NCBI RefSeq assembly: GCF_004358105.1
Contig: NZ_SMYL01000001.1
Location: 248,001-312,000 of the forward strand
Origin: Sapientia aquatica
GTDB taxonomy: Bacteria; Pseudomonadota; Gammaproteobacteria; Burkholderiales; Burkholderiaceae_D
Direction: 5' to 3'
Length of the DNA stretch: 64,000 nt
Position 1 is the first letter of the stretch; every line of letters begins with the position of its first letter. The notes below the pieces were generated by a model. That model saw only the letters and a list, made by a program, of their open reading frames with translations, had not been told where the DNA came from and did no database searches. This document shows, in pieces, positions 1 through 8,843 of the stretch. The position numbers were made by a program, and so were the translations under genes.

Positions 1-609
1 CGCGATGCCACTTTGCGCATGGATGCGGTTCATGACGACGCCTTCAAGCATTTGTCCAACAATTAATGTGCCGTTGAATTGACCCGAATGATCGGTTCGG
101 TGGATGGTTTGCCAGCAGACTAGAATTGGTCCGATGGGCGAAGTATCTAAACCGCAGTTGGTGCTTGAGCGGTTATCGGATTGCTCGATACGCTGTTTGA
201 TTCGATTGATCGTTTCGATAAAGTTAATCGGGTCTTCTGAGTCACCCGATGTCATGTTGGCGGAATCGGAGAAAATAATCTCGTTTTGCTTATTTAAAAT
301 GGTGGCAAATTTAAGCCCCACGGTTTTCATGGCCTGAGCGTTAATTTGACGGTCGGTAAACTCGCGGGTCGGGTGGCGCAGATAATCGTACATCTCGTCC
401 CAGTTGGCCCAGTCGCTATTAATCTGGCTGAGTCTGTCCAGTTCGTTGGTGATGTTGTGCGAAATTTGCGTCATTTGGCGCTGGGCTTCTTCGCATTCAA
501 TCGAGTTGAATCCTTGATGCAGATTGGTTTCGAGCAGGGCGATGGCGACTGCAGTCATGAGACTGAAGCCGACAAAAAACAAACTAATAATTTTTCCGCG
601 TAAGCCCAT
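1..609 (-). CDS. CHASE4-domain membrane sensor protein (partial, C-terminus beyond window)
   Basis: An uninterrupted reading frame runs from an ATG at 609 to the left edge, so only the first 203 residues are visible. Residues about 5-25 form a hydrophobic membrane segment. The following extracytoplasmic part contains the motif DWANWDEMYDYL near residue 70, typical of CHASE4 sensor domains. CHASE4 domains sit in the periplasm and usually feed a HAMP segment plus a diguanylate cyclase, EAL, histidine kinase or chemotaxis output domain. The output domain lies outside the window, so the enzymatic class cannot be stated. No strong Shine-Dalgarno is visible before the ATG, but the membrane segment begins right after it, which supports this start. 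Confidence 0.72.
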   Translation of the reverse strand, partial: MGLRGKIISLFFVGFSLMTAVAIALLETNLHQGFNSIECEEAQRQMTQISHNITNELDRLSQINSDWANWDEMYDYLRHPTREFTDRQINAQAMKTVGLKFATILNKQNEIIFSDSANMTSGDSEDPINFIETINRIKQRIEQSDNRSSTNCGLDTSPIGPILVCWQTIHRTDHSGQFNGTLIVGQMLEGVVMNRIHAQSGIA

Positions 610-931
610 CGGAATACGAATTCCCAAGTGTAAAGTTGATCAAGCCAATGTTGAATATCGGGTAAGGCAACTTTATTGGAGCTGTTTTACAGCGTTGCAC
701 TTAACTTATGAGCGGATTTGCATCATTGAAATATCAACTATTTGGTTTGGATTGTAATACTTAAGCACCAAAAGTTGCCTTGCGTCAACAATAATTAACA
801 AATTTTTATATCGAAGTTGAAATTTAAGATGCAATTTATCCTTAGCATTTCGGGGTAATGTCGCGTTTTTGGTAAAAATATCGGCTAAAATTCCCGTCCA
901 GTATCAAACTTACCTAGATCAAAGGCTGAAG
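610..931. other. Intergenic region with divergent promoters presumed
   Basis: This AT-rich stretch of 322 bp separates the divergent CHASE4 gene and the beta-propeller lipoprotein gene. It must carry both promoters, but I cannot pick out a convincing -35/-10 pair. Short open frames here have no ribosome-binding sites or recognisable products. A likely ribosome-binding site for the downstream gene (AAAGG, 921-925) lies at its right end. Confidence 0.4.
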
Positions 932-2260
932 ATGAAATTAAGCGTAAAGAATTTCCTTGTTGTGTTGGCATGCTGCGTTCCGTTGTTGTTAGCAGGATGT
1001 AAAAAAAGTAGCTCCAGTAATTACAACGTTAGCGTCACAGTTAGTGGATTGGTCGGGACTGGTTTGGTATTGCAAAATAACGGCGGCAATAATTTATCGG
1101 TGGGCACTAATGGTGTTGTAACCTTTACCAATGAATTAGCTAACGGCGCTGCCTATGCGGTGACCATTTTGAAGCAACCCGCAACTCCTGCTCAGGTTTG
1201 TAGTTTGAGCAATGCAGGCGGTGTCGTGACTTCAGCCAATGTCACCACGGTGACTTTGGTATGTCTGCCACCTGAATTCGCTTATGTTACCAATACTGGG
1301 AGCAATTCAATTGCCATCTACAACGTCGGTGGCGGCACGGGCGCGCTCACTAGCGCTGGTGCAACAACCGCAACCGGCAATGCGCCAATCGCTTTTGCAA
1401 TCGATTCAACAGGCCGTTATGCCTATGCACTTAATTCTGCCGACAATTCCATTTCAACTTATTTAGCCAATTCGACTACTGGTCTGCTGCTAAGCGCTGG
1501 TTCAGCGGTAACAGGTTTATCGACCCCAACGGCCATCACGGTTGATCCGTCGAGTAAATACGTTTATGTCACTAACTCGGGCAACAAGACTGTGGCGGGT
1601 TATACGATCAACACGACTTCTACCACTGGTGCGTTAGCCACATTGACTTCGATCGGTAGCACGCCGACCGGCAACGCGCCGACCAGTATTGCCGCTGCTA
1701 GCGTATCGGGCGCTGAGTATGTCTACGTCACGAATGCAACGGACAATTCGGTCCAAGCATTTACCGTTGGTAGTTCAGGTGGCTTAACAAATTCTGGTTT
1801 GGCAAATACTGGCAACAACCCAGTGGCTGTCGTAGCAACTCCTAACGGCAAATTCGTCTATGTCGCAAACAAAACGGACGGGACAGTTTCTGCCTTTGCA
1901 ACTAGCGCTGGAACACTGACTGCCATCGCAACACCAGCCGCTAGCGGCGCTGCACCGGTCTCTATTGCGGTGGCTCCTTCGGGTAACTTTTTGTACGTGG
2001 CCAATTCCGGCGCTAATACGGTTACGGCGTTTAGCATAGGTGCTAACGGGGCGTTGACTAATCTCGGTTCGATTGCTGCCGGCAGCAATCCAGTCTCAGT
2101 TAGCGTGGACCCATCGGGCGCGTTTGCGTATGTTTCTAATAAAGCCGATAGCACGATTTCGACTTATTCGATTAACGCGACGACCGGTGTTTTAAGTGTT
2201 GCGCTGTTGCCGACTGCAGTGGGTACTTCGCCAGCGAGTGTGATTACTGTCGCTAAATAA
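932..2260 (+). CDS. Seven-bladed YVTN-type beta-propeller lipoprotein
   Basis: The product has 442 residues. A start at 932 is chosen over the upstream GTG at 869 because it begins with a classic lipoprotein signal (MKLSVKNF, hydrophobic core, LLAGC lipobox) and has AAAGG seven bases upstream. After a small N-terminal domain of about 90 residues, seven repeats of about 42 residues each carry a core like YVTNSGNKTV or YVANSGANTV and a DPSG/TPNG turn, which predicts a seven-bladed propeller of the lactonase/YncE type. It should be anchored to a membrane on the periplasmic or outer face. Ligand and function are unknown; lactonase catalysis cannot be assumed. It is monocistronic and ends at a strong terminator. 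Confidence 0.85.
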   Translation: MKLSVKNFLVVLACCVPLLLAGCKKSSSSNYNVSVTVSGLVGTGLVLQNNGGNNLSVGTNGVVTFTNELANGAAYAVTILKQPATPAQVCSLSNAGGVVTSANVTTVTLVCLPPEFAYVTNTGSNSIAIYNVGGGTGALTSAGATTATGNAPIAFAIDSTGRYAYALNSADNSISTYLANSTTGLLLSAGSAVTGLSTPTAITVDPSSKYVYVTNSGNKTVAGYTINTTSTTGALATLTSIGSTPTGNAPTSIAAASVSGAEYVYVTNATDNSVQAFTVGSSGGLTNSGLANTGNNPVAVVATPNGKFVYVANKTDGTVSAFATSAGTLTAIATPAASGAAPVSIAVAPSGNFLYVANSGANTVTAFSIGANGALTNLGSIAAGSNPVSVSVDPSGAFAYVSNKADSTISTYSINATTGVLSVALLPTAVGTSPASVITVAK

Positions 2261-2313
2261 TGCGGTAGGTTGTATGAGTTGGAATTGCCGCCAAATGACT
2301 CGGCAATAAAATA

Positions 2314-2347
2314 AAAAAGGAATGCACGTTACGTGACATTCCTTTTT
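2314..2347. terminator. Bidirectional rho-independent terminator
   Basis: Perfect arms 2314-2324 and 2337-2347 (AAAAAGGAATG / CATTCCTTTTT) end in A and T tracts. The enclosed CACGT-T-ACGTG can extend the stem. It lies between the convergent lipoprotein and MFS genes and can terminate both. Confidence 0.9.
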
Positions 2348-2389
2348 TTATTGCTGGGTTGGTTTCAAGCTATCCTAGGTAGTTCATTG

Positions 2390-3649
2390 TTATGCAGTGT
2401 TAGCTTGGGCTTGAACAGCTTGAACTTTATTATCAAATGATTTGACTTGCCCGATCCAAAGTATGGTGAAGGTGATTAAGCCAACAGCCAACCAGCCATT
2501 GGTGCCATAGCCAACAATATGACCATCCGCAGTCGTGCTCAGTAACAAGCCGCCTATCCACGCGCCGCAGCCAGTTCCCAACGATTGAATCGCACTATTG
2601 ACACTCAAAAACGCACCGCGATGTGCAGGTTCTGGCACGGTGGTTAGTAGCGCTTGCATAGGAATCATGCGACTCGAGACCAGCACCATGAAGAACGGGA
2701 AGAACGCTAATAACCCAAGAAATGGCAGCATTGGTAAATGAGTTAAAAATAAAATAGGCAGCATCGAGAGCACCGCAGCGATGCGGAATAGATGATGTTT
2801 GCCGTATTTATCCGAAAGCCGCCCCACCAGCCGCGAGGTGAAAAATGTCGCTGCGCCAGCCACCATATATAGCCACGATAATTGCTGCGGCGCGACGCCG
2901 TGATTGGCCACGATCATTGGAGAAATAAACGGAATGACCAGCATGTGCGAGATCATCATCACAAAGGTGAGGGTAAAGGCGCGCAAATGACGGGGTGTGC
3001 GGATTAAGTCAACTAAATCCGGCAATGCTCGCGCGAGTGACTTCGATTGTTTGGCTAAGTGCGCCGTTAACGATGGAATCAAACCAGCGCCAATTCCCCA
3101 AATAATGAGCGACAACACCACCAATAAATAAAACGGTGACGACCAGCCAAATTTTGCTCCTAGCACGATTCCCGCAGGCACTCCGGCAACGGCGGCCAGC
3201 GAGAACGAGGTCATGATTATTCCGGTCGCTGCACCGCGCCGATTCTGCGGAATCACATCGCCCAAAATCGCCATGATGATCGAGCCCAACACGCCACCAG
3301 TTAGTCCGGCGAAAGCGCGTGCTACCAACAACAGCACAAATGTTGGCGCAGCCGCGCAGATAAAGTTTGATAACGCAAATAGTGCATACACCACCAGTAA
3401 TAATTTGCGTCGGTCAAAGCGATCAATATAGGTGGCGGCGAACAAGCTCGATAAACCAGAACACCACGCATAAGCAGAAACGGCGGTCGCAAACGCCGCT
3501 GGCCCGATGGCGAATTTCGCCATGATTTGCGGCCCCAGCGGCATCATCACCATGAAATCCATAATGATGGTGAACTGCGTCAGCGCCAGCAGCCACAGCA
3601 GGCCACGTTCACGCGCCGGCGTGAGTTGATACAACGAAGTTTGAGACAT
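2390..3649 (-). CDS. Major facilitator superfamily transporter (drug-efflux-like)
   Basis: A 419-residue membrane protein with about 12 hydrophobic segments. The loop after the second helix (DRFDRRKLLL, about residues 76-85) matches MFS motif A. The GAATGIIMTSFSLAAVAGVPAG region resembles motif C of proton antiporters of the DHA1 group, which export small molecules across the inner membrane. The start has AGGGA five bases upstream. It lies 105 bp downstream of the padR-like gene on the same strand, so it is a plausible target or operon partner of that regulator. The substrate cannot be deduced. Confidence 0.88.
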   Translation of the reverse strand: MSQTSLYQLTPARERGLLWLLALTQFTIIMDFMVMMPLGPQIMAKFAIGPAAFATAVSAYAWCSGLSSLFAATYIDRFDRRKLLLVVYALFALSNFICAAAPTFVLLLVARAFAGLTGGVLGSIIMAILGDVIPQNRRGAATGIIMTSFSLAAVAGVPAGIVLGAKFGWSSPFYLLVVLSLIIWGIGAGLIPSLTAHLAKQSKSLARALPDLVDLIRTPRHLRAFTLTFVMMISHMLVIPFISPMIVANHGVAPQQLSWLYMVAGAATFFTSRLVGRLSDKYGKHHLFRIAAVLSMLPILFLTHLPMLPFLGLLAFFPFFMVLVSSRMIPMQALLTTVPEPAHRGAFLSVNSAIQSLGTGCGAWIGGLLLSTTADGHIVGYGTNGWLAVGLITFTILWIGQVKSFDNKVQAVQAQANTA

Positions 3650-3754
3650 GATTTCCCTGAGTGATTTTGGTTTGGTTGGTCTGGTTGGTATGGTTATTTT
3701 CGGCTCAGGCGGTTGAGCCGATATTCACCTGTTTGCTATGCGCTTTTACTAGCC

Positions 3755-4480
3755 TCATTTTTTTAAAATGGCGTTAATTTGTTCGGTCGCGGCCAGCAGT
3801 ATTTGCGCGACTTGCAATTGCTGCTTCTTAGTTGCATTACTGGTGTCGATCAGCGCCGATTTAATCGCGCGCCGCGCCTGAATCAACTCGGGTTGCCATT
3901 CTGATTCTGCTTGATCGCCTTCGTGCTCGGTATCGTTAGATGAGGCGCTTGGATCAGTGTTTGAATACGCTCTGCGCAGCGAGTCCATTTTGGCGGCAAT
4001 GTGCGCAATTTTATCGAACATTCGCGTTACGCGCTCTTGGTGCTGGGCCAAATAGGTTTTACCTTGCTCAGAAACAGAATAGCTTTTGCGGTTGCCATGC
4101 AATTCCACGGCCACGTAAGCTAATTCCTCTAAGTAGGTCAGTGCTGGATAAACCATGCCCGGGCTTGGTGTATAAAATCCATTGGTGCGCAGTTCTAGCG
4201 CCTTAATCAATTCGTATCCATGCGCAGGTTTTTCTGCCAAGAGCGACAGTAGCAGCAGTTGCAAATCCTCGGAACTGAACTTGCGACCACGAGTAAATCC
4301 ATCGCGACTGCCAAAGCCATCGCCGCCGAAATCTCCACCTCCCCCAAAACCGCGCCCGCTGCGCCCGCCGGAATGATCGCCATGCTGCTTCATGGCGTGG
4401 ATGCGTCTTGAGGCGTGCTCGGCTAGCCGCGGCAAAAAGCCGATGTGATCGCCCGATTGCTTGAAGTGATGGTGATGCAT
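3755..4480 (-). CDS. PadR-family regulator with His- and Gly-rich N-terminus (YqjI-like)
   Basis: The 241-residue protein begins with four histidines (residues 2-5) and more scattered histidines, then a Gly-rich linker at about residues 38-62. A PadR winged helix follows, with signature stretches LLLLSLLAEKPAHGYELIKAL and TPSPGMVYPALTYLEE. The C-terminal part is helical and probably mediates dimerisation. E. coli YqjI has the same architecture: a His-rich metal-binding tail ahead of a PadR domain, acting as a nickel-responsive repressor. I infer metal-responsive repression here, but the ligand is untested. GGAGAT precedes the ATG. AT-rich dyads just upstream are likely its own operator. Confidence 0.87.
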   Translation of the reverse strand: MHHHHFKQSGDHIGFLPRLAEHASRRIHAMKQHGDHSGGRSGRGFGGGGDFGGDGFGSRDGFTRGRKFSSEDLQLLLLSLLAEKPAHGYELIKALELRTNGFYTPSPGMVYPALTYLEELAYVAVELHGNRKSYSVSEQGKTYLAQHQERVTRMFDKIAHIAAKMDSLRRAYSNTDPSASSNDTEHEGDQAESEWQPELIQARRAIKSALIDTSNATKKQQLQVAQILLAATEQINAILKK

Positions 4481-4490
4481 AGTAATCTCC

Positions 4491-4522
4491 AGATATATTT
4501 TAAAACATATCGTAAGATATAT
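4491..4522. promoter_or_regulatory. Candidate PadR autoregulatory operator
   Basis: Immediately upstream of the PadR gene lie a dyad ATATC-GTAA-GATAT (4507-4520) and two copies of AGATATAT (4491-4498 and 4515-4522) spaced 24 bp apart. PadR regulators usually bind AT-rich dyads at their own promoter, so this is the natural candidate site. It is a prediction from position and symmetry only. Confidence 0.5.
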
Positions 4523-4726
4523 ATTTGACTTGATGGTGTCAAGAAACTTGTGCGGCTTTTTGCTGTTTTGCGCGGATTTCTAGGTCTTCGCCTTGGCCAG
4601 TTGCGACGTGGATTTAGTCGGAGTTGCTAACTCAAGCTAAATAAAGCCGACCGTTAAGTTATAATCTCGCCTCTTTTGAGCTAAATTAACCTAATTAAGC
4701 TGACAGCATTCACCCCAAGGCAAGCT

Positions 4727-5086
4727 ATGAACAAAGATTTAAGTATTGATGAATTCGACGCGCTCGAGCAAATTAGTCGTTTATCAAAACACGTTAAACC
4801 GACAGCTTGCGTCAATCGGAATGCCAAGCGCTTGTGCGGAATAAAATTCGCTGCTTATCGCAAAGATGGGCAACTAGAATTAACCGAAGAGGGCAGAGCG
4901 GTGCTGTTTTCGAAACACTGTATCGAAGGTTTGCGCTCCGTTGCCGCCAAAGTCGGTGCGCCGTTGTCACCCGATGTGATGGGATTTTTGAGTAAGAAAA
5001 GTTATATCGCGGACACGCCAGACGGTCATCAAATCACCGCACGTGGATTGGAATGTTTAGCTGATATTGACGCGCAGCGTAAATGA
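4727..5086 (+). CDS. Hypothetical protein, 119 residues
   Basis: I do not recognise this family. The ATG is preceded by AAGG at a suitable distance. The product is soluble and mixed alpha/beta. It contains two similar segments, DGQLELTEEGRAVLF (about residues 46-60) and DGHQITARGLECL (about 101-113). Each resembles the wing strand plus helix of a winged-helix fold, suggesting an internal duplication of a small DNA- or protein-binding unit. It has no signal peptide or membrane segment. Neighbours are divergent or convergent and give no functional hint. Confidence 0.6.
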   Translation: MNKDLSIDEFDALEQISRLSKHVKPTACVNRNAKRLCGIKFAAYRKDGQLELTEEGRAVLFSKHCIEGLRSVAAKVGAPLSPDVMGFLSKKSYIADTPDGHQITARGLECLADIDAQRK

Positions 5087-5185
5087 GGTTCATCGATTGG
5101 CTAAGCACTTCGTTGGTCAATTCACGGAAAAATTAACCAGCCCGATTTAACCAAGGTATCGGCGAACCTAACCTAGCAATTTACC

Positions 5186-5857
5186 TTAGCCCGGCAGGTT
5201 ATTTTTAGGCGCGTTACGTTGCACTACCAACTTAACCATCGCTTTATTTTTGTCGGCATTATTTGCTGTTCTTAATCCTTCTAACACACCGGCTTGGTCG
5301 GCTGCTGATCTGTTTTGACTCACCTTCCATTTGCCAGAAATCTTAGTAATCACAATCTCAATACCAACAATGTTGTTGAGCATTTGGGCTATGTAGTCGT
5401 TGGGCGCGTCGGTGATTTTCCATTGTGATCCGACTTCGGATTCATGGCGCTCGGTGAGCTGATCTAACAATGCGCGCAGCCAAATCGGGTCCTCGATGGC
5501 ATGTAATTTTCCCCAAGCATGCACGGTCGCATAATTCCAGGTCGGAACGACTTTGCCATGTTCCTGTTTGCTGGGATAAAACGAAGGGCTGACGTAACTG
5601 TCAGGCCCCTGAAATACTGCTAGCACATCAAGCTCTTTAGGATGCTCCTGCCACACCGGATTGGCGCGCGCCACGTGACCGCGCAGAACACCGAATTCAC
5701 CTTGATCTTCAATTAAATACATCGGAATCGCGTTGGCATTCGGCATGCCAGCGATGCCGTCGGCATTGGTGGTAATGAGAGTACATAGCGGATGGTCGCG
5801 CATTAATGCGTGCATGATGTCTAGACGGGGTTCGGCGAAGTGGCGTGGTAAGTACAT
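5186..5857 (-). CDS. PaiB-like FMN-binding protein
   Basis: This 223-residue protein matches the PaiB/FMN-binding negative regulator family over its whole length. It begins with the typical MYLPRHFAEP and has the conserved PTWNYATVHAWG stretch near residues 119-130, part of the split-barrel flavin fold. In Bacillus, PaiB modulates sporulation and protease genes; in proteobacteria members are uncharacterised and may be flavin-binding oxidoreductase-like proteins. The gene starts 40 bp after the LysR-type regulator gene on the same strand, suggesting co-transcription. Confidence 0.87.
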   Translation of the reverse strand: MYLPRHFAEPRLDIMHALMRDHPLCTLITTNADGIAGMPNANAIPMYLIEDQGEFGVLRGHVARANPVWQEHPKELDVLAVFQGPDSYVSPSFYPSKQEHGKVVPTWNYATVHAWGKLHAIEDPIWLRALLDQLTERHESEVGSQWKITDAPNDYIAQMLNNIVGIEIVITKISGKWKVSQNRSAADQAGVLEGLRTANNADKNKAMVKLVVQRNAPKNNLPG

Positions 5858-5897
5858 AATGTGTTGGTCCGATTAAAAATCGATTGGATGCGACGTT

Positions 5898-6788
5898 TTA
5901 CCAAGGTAAAACAGCAAATCGCTCAATAAAAAAATCCAGCAAGGCGCGCACTGCCGGAGCGAGTTGGCGGCGTGAAGGATAGAGTGCGTAAATGGTAAAG
6001 CTTGGTGGACGCCAATCGGGTAAGACTATGCGCAAATTACCTTGTGCGATCTCCGCATTAACTAAGTAGGTCGGCAGCATAACAATCCCGCCGCCACTCA
6101 GAGCGGATCGAAGCAGAATGGTTGTTTCATTCACGCGCAAGTAGCACTCGATATTGATGTCGAGTTCTTCATTCTCGTTGGTTAAACGGAGCGCGTTTTT
6201 ACCGACGTGGGCGTGCGTCATGCAGCGATGTTTTGCCAGTTCTTGCGGGTGTTTGGGGTTGCCATGTTGGGTTAAATAATCGGGCGACGCGACCAAGAAT
6301 GATTCGCACGTTGCTAGAGGGCGGGCAATTAACATCGGGTCAGGTTCGTTACTAATTCGGATAGCCAGATCGATGCGTGATTCAACTAAGTTTAGCGCGC
6401 CATCGCTCACGTTTAAATCGATCTTCAAAAGTGGGTGATTTTTTAAAAACGCATTGAGCAAACTCGCTACTTGGGCATAGGCAAACGATGTGCTGCAAGT
6501 GAGTCGCAGTTGCCCGCGCAACTCGTCGCTGCTGGAGGTGGTTTCGTCCTCCATGTTTTCCATTAATTCCAGCATTTGCTGCGCGCGGCGCAAACAGGTT
6601 TCGCCCGCATCGGTTAATGTCACGCGGCGCGTTGTGCGTTGTAATAATCGCGCTCCTAACCACTTCTCCATTTCCTCGACATAGCGCGTCACCATGGCGC
6701 GCGAAATATCAAGCTTATCGGCGGCGGCGCTAAAGCTTCCGCTATTGGCCACTTCCACAAACACTTGCGCGGCGGTGAGTCTATCCAT
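5898..6788 (-). CDS. LysR-family transcriptional regulator
   Basis: A 296-residue protein with an N-terminal winged helix-turn-helix (residues about 1-60, including SGSFSAAADKLDISRAMVTRYV) and a periplasmic-binding-protein-like effector domain (about 90-290). It belongs to the large CrgA/AaeR-like branch common in betaproteobacteria. It is divergent from the MBL-fold gene across a 104-bp region, the usual LysR arrangement in which the regulator controls the divergent gene and itself. The paiB-like gene lies just downstream. The inducer is unknown. Confidence 0.92.
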   Translation of the reverse strand: MDRLTAAQVFVEVANSGSFSAAADKLDISRAMVTRYVEEMEKWLGARLLQRTTRRVTLTDAGETCLRRAQQMLELMENMEDETTSSSDELRGQLRLTCSTSFAYAQVASLLNAFLKNHPLLKIDLNVSDGALNLVESRIDLAIRISNEPDPMLIARPLATCESFLVASPDYLTQHGNPKHPQELAKHRCMTHAHVGKNALRLTNENEELDINIECYLRVNETTILLRSALSGGGIVMLPTYLVNAEIAQGNLRIVLPDWRPPSFTIYALYPSRRQLAPAVRALLDFFIERFAVLPW

Positions 6789-6892
6789 TATTTGCTCGAT
6801 TTAAGAAATAGTGATGTTCGGTTAGTGGGGTTTATCGCTGTCAAAAGTAGTTCTACACTGCGCAGCATCATCAATCACTTCAAGGAATTATT

Positions 6893-7762
6893 ATGTTTCG
6901 CACCTCAATTATTGCCGCCACACTTGCCATCACATTTAGCGCTGCGCCAGCCGCAGAAGTAAAGCCGATACAGATCAAAGTCTACAACGCTGGTGACGCC
7001 AGCTTTAACGTAAATTCTACCTTGGTCTATGGTCAAACAGAAGCCATTGTGATTGACGCGGGATTTACTCGCGCCGATGCATTGCGTATCGCCGCCAATG
7101 TGCTCGATAGTGGCGTTAAGCTCAAGACGATATTAGTCAGCCAAGCTGACCCTGATTATTATTTTGGCGTGGCGACCCTTAAAGAGTTTTTCCCCGATGT
7201 GCAGGTCGTGGCAACACCGGCTGTGCTGGAAAAGCTCACTGCAAAAGTGAACGATAAGTTAGCGTTTTGGGGGCCTAAAATGGGCGCGAACGCACCCAAG
7301 CTCGCTGTCATTCCGACCGCATTGCAAGGCACTACGTTGACGGTTGATGGGCAGGTTTTGGAGATCAAAGGTACACAAGGTTTGCTGGCCCATCGCCCTT
7401 ATGTTTGGATTCCGTCGATTAAGACGATAGCGGGTAGCTTAGGCATATTCGGCAATCTGCATGTTTGGACGGCTGACACGCAGACGGTTGCTGAACGCGC
7501 CGCGTGGATTAGTCAGTTGGACGAGATGGCCGCGCTGCATCCCGCTGTGGTTGTGCCTGGCCATATGAACGCTGGCACCAAGTTGGATGCAAATTCGATT
7601 ACCTACACCCAGAATTATTTACGCTTCTTTGAGACCGAGATTGCCAAAACCAGCAACAGTGCAGAATTAATCGAGGCCATGAAATCCGCTTATCCCAATG
7701 CACCGGTGGGTGTTGCATTAGAAATCGGCGCAAAAGTAAATAAAGGTGAGATGAAATGGTAA
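6893..7762 (+). CDS. Secreted MBL-fold protein with degenerate metal-binding motif
   Basis: A 289-residue protein with a signal peptide (cleavage expected near residue 21 after APA). It has the metallo-beta-lactamase fold: VIDAGF near residue 54 and VVPGHM near residue 222. At the place of the canonical HxHxDH motif it reads SQADPDYYFG, so the metal ligands become Gln84, Asp86, Asp88 and Tyr89. The second half retains a GH motif. The protein is therefore either a non-canonical or non-catalytic member. It is divergent from the LysR gene and is the likely target of that regulator. GGAATT lies seven bases before the ATG. Confidence 0.8.
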   Translation: MFRTSIIAATLAITFSAAPAAEVKPIQIKVYNAGDASFNVNSTLVYGQTEAIVIDAGFTRADALRIAANVLDSGVKLKTILVSQADPDYYFGVATLKEFFPDVQVVATPAVLEKLTAKVNDKLAFWGPKMGANAPKLAVIPTALQGTTLTVDGQVLEIKGTQGLLAHRPYVWIPSIKTIAGSLGIFGNLHVWTADTQTVAERAAWISQLDEMAALHPAVVVPGHMNAGTKLDANSITYTQNYLRFFETEIAKTSNSAELIEAMKSAYPNAPVGVALEIGAKVNKGEMKW

Positions 7763-8082
7763 CGACGGCTTTCAGTGTTAGAAATACCACAGCCACTTTT
7801 GTTAAACCGACTGGATTTAAAAAGTAAATAGTGAGTACCCATGCGCCTTGGACTGGACGATAAGTGACTGTGTTGATGAATTATTCACTTTGTAGATTAT
7901 TGTCAATTGTCAGAAAAACGACGGAACATCGACAGTAAAGTATGCAGAATGAAGCTGCTCAGTTGTCGATTGATGTTGGTTTTTTTATCGGTGGTGGAGT
8001 GTCTACCGTTTGCAGCACACTGCGACGGTTAGGCACTTGCCAAACCGAGCCAGCTAGATCAAGCGCTTACAAAAAAAGGTGA
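7763..8082. other. Intergenic stretch without recognised genes
   Basis: This 320-bp region separates two genes of the same orientation. I see no open frame with a ribosome-binding site and no strong terminator hairpin. The right end carries AAAAAAGGTG, the ribosome-binding site of the DsbA-like gene, whose promoter must also lie here. Confidence 0.35.
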
Positions 8083-8730
8083 ATGATGCATCAGCCTACC
8101 CATGTCAATTATCTTTTTGATCCTTATTGCGGATGGTGCTACGGCGCATCGTCCGCACTTCAAAAAATACAAAAGCTAGAGAATGTCGCGCTTGAACTGA
8201 CGCCCACCGGTTTATTTGCCGATGCCGGTGCGCGCCCGATGGATCACCGTTTTGCGCAATATGCTTGGTCTAACGATCAACGAATTGCGCAATTAACCGG
8301 TCGAGTTTTTAGTGAAAAATACTGGCGCGATGTTTTAGGAAATCACGATGTCCGATTTGATTCCACTAACGCGACCTTAGCACTGACTGCCGTTACGCTA
8401 AGTCAACCGAAGCGCGCGCTCAAGGCGCTGTTGGCAATTCAAGAAGCACGGTTTATTCATGGGCTCGATATAAATTCGATTTCAGTTTTAACCGACATAT
8501 TGGATGAAATCGATTTAACCGAGGCGGCCTTGCGCCTGCGCAATCGGGATGGTGAATTGATGGCGATTAACGCAAGGTCAATTTCTTCAGCCCAGAAGAA
8601 AATGCACGAGTTTGCGATTCAGGGCGTACCGAATCTTATTGTTACTAAGGGGCCTGAACAGAGAATAGTCGATGGCTCATATTTGTACGCAAATACGACT
8701 CCGTTGCTCGATTATCTTAAGTACGATTGA
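8083..8730 (+). CDS. DsbA-family (FrnE-like) thioredoxin-fold protein
   Basis: The 215-residue product opens directly with a thioredoxin-like strand and DPYCGWCYG, giving a CGWC redox pair at Cys16 and Cys19. A helical insertion and a C-terminal strand with the cis-proline segment GVPNLIV (about residues 184-190) follow, as in DsbA/FrnE proteins. There is no signal peptide, so it should act in the cytoplasm as a thiol-disulfide oxidoreductase, unlike periplasmic DsbA. A start three bases downstream is also possible because the gene begins ATGATG. It is monocistronic with a terminator after it. Confidence 0.85.
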   Translation: MMHQPTHVNYLFDPYCGWCYGASSALQKIQKLENVALELTPTGLFADAGARPMDHRFAQYAWSNDQRIAQLTGRVFSEKYWRDVLGNHDVRFDSTNATLALTAVTLSQPKRALKALLAIQEARFIHGLDINSISVLTDILDEIDLTEAALRLRNRDGELMAINARSISSAQKKMHEFAIQGVPNLIVTKGPEQRIVDGSYLYANTTPLLDYLKYD

Positions 8731-8783
8731 GCTAGCGGAACCAAGCGGAACCAAGCGTCATTAGCGTTCTATTTTAAAAAATG

Positions 8784-8818
8784 AAAAATCACGTCGCAGA
8801 TCATGCGACGTGATTTTT
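8784..8818. terminator. Bidirectional rho-independent terminator
   Basis: Fifteen-base perfect arms 8784-8798 and 8804-8818 (AAAAATCACGTCGCA and its complement) with loop GATCA lie between the convergent DsbA-like and coiled-coil genes. Confidence 0.92.
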
Positions 8819-8843
8819 ATTAATCAAACATCGATATTCGCTA

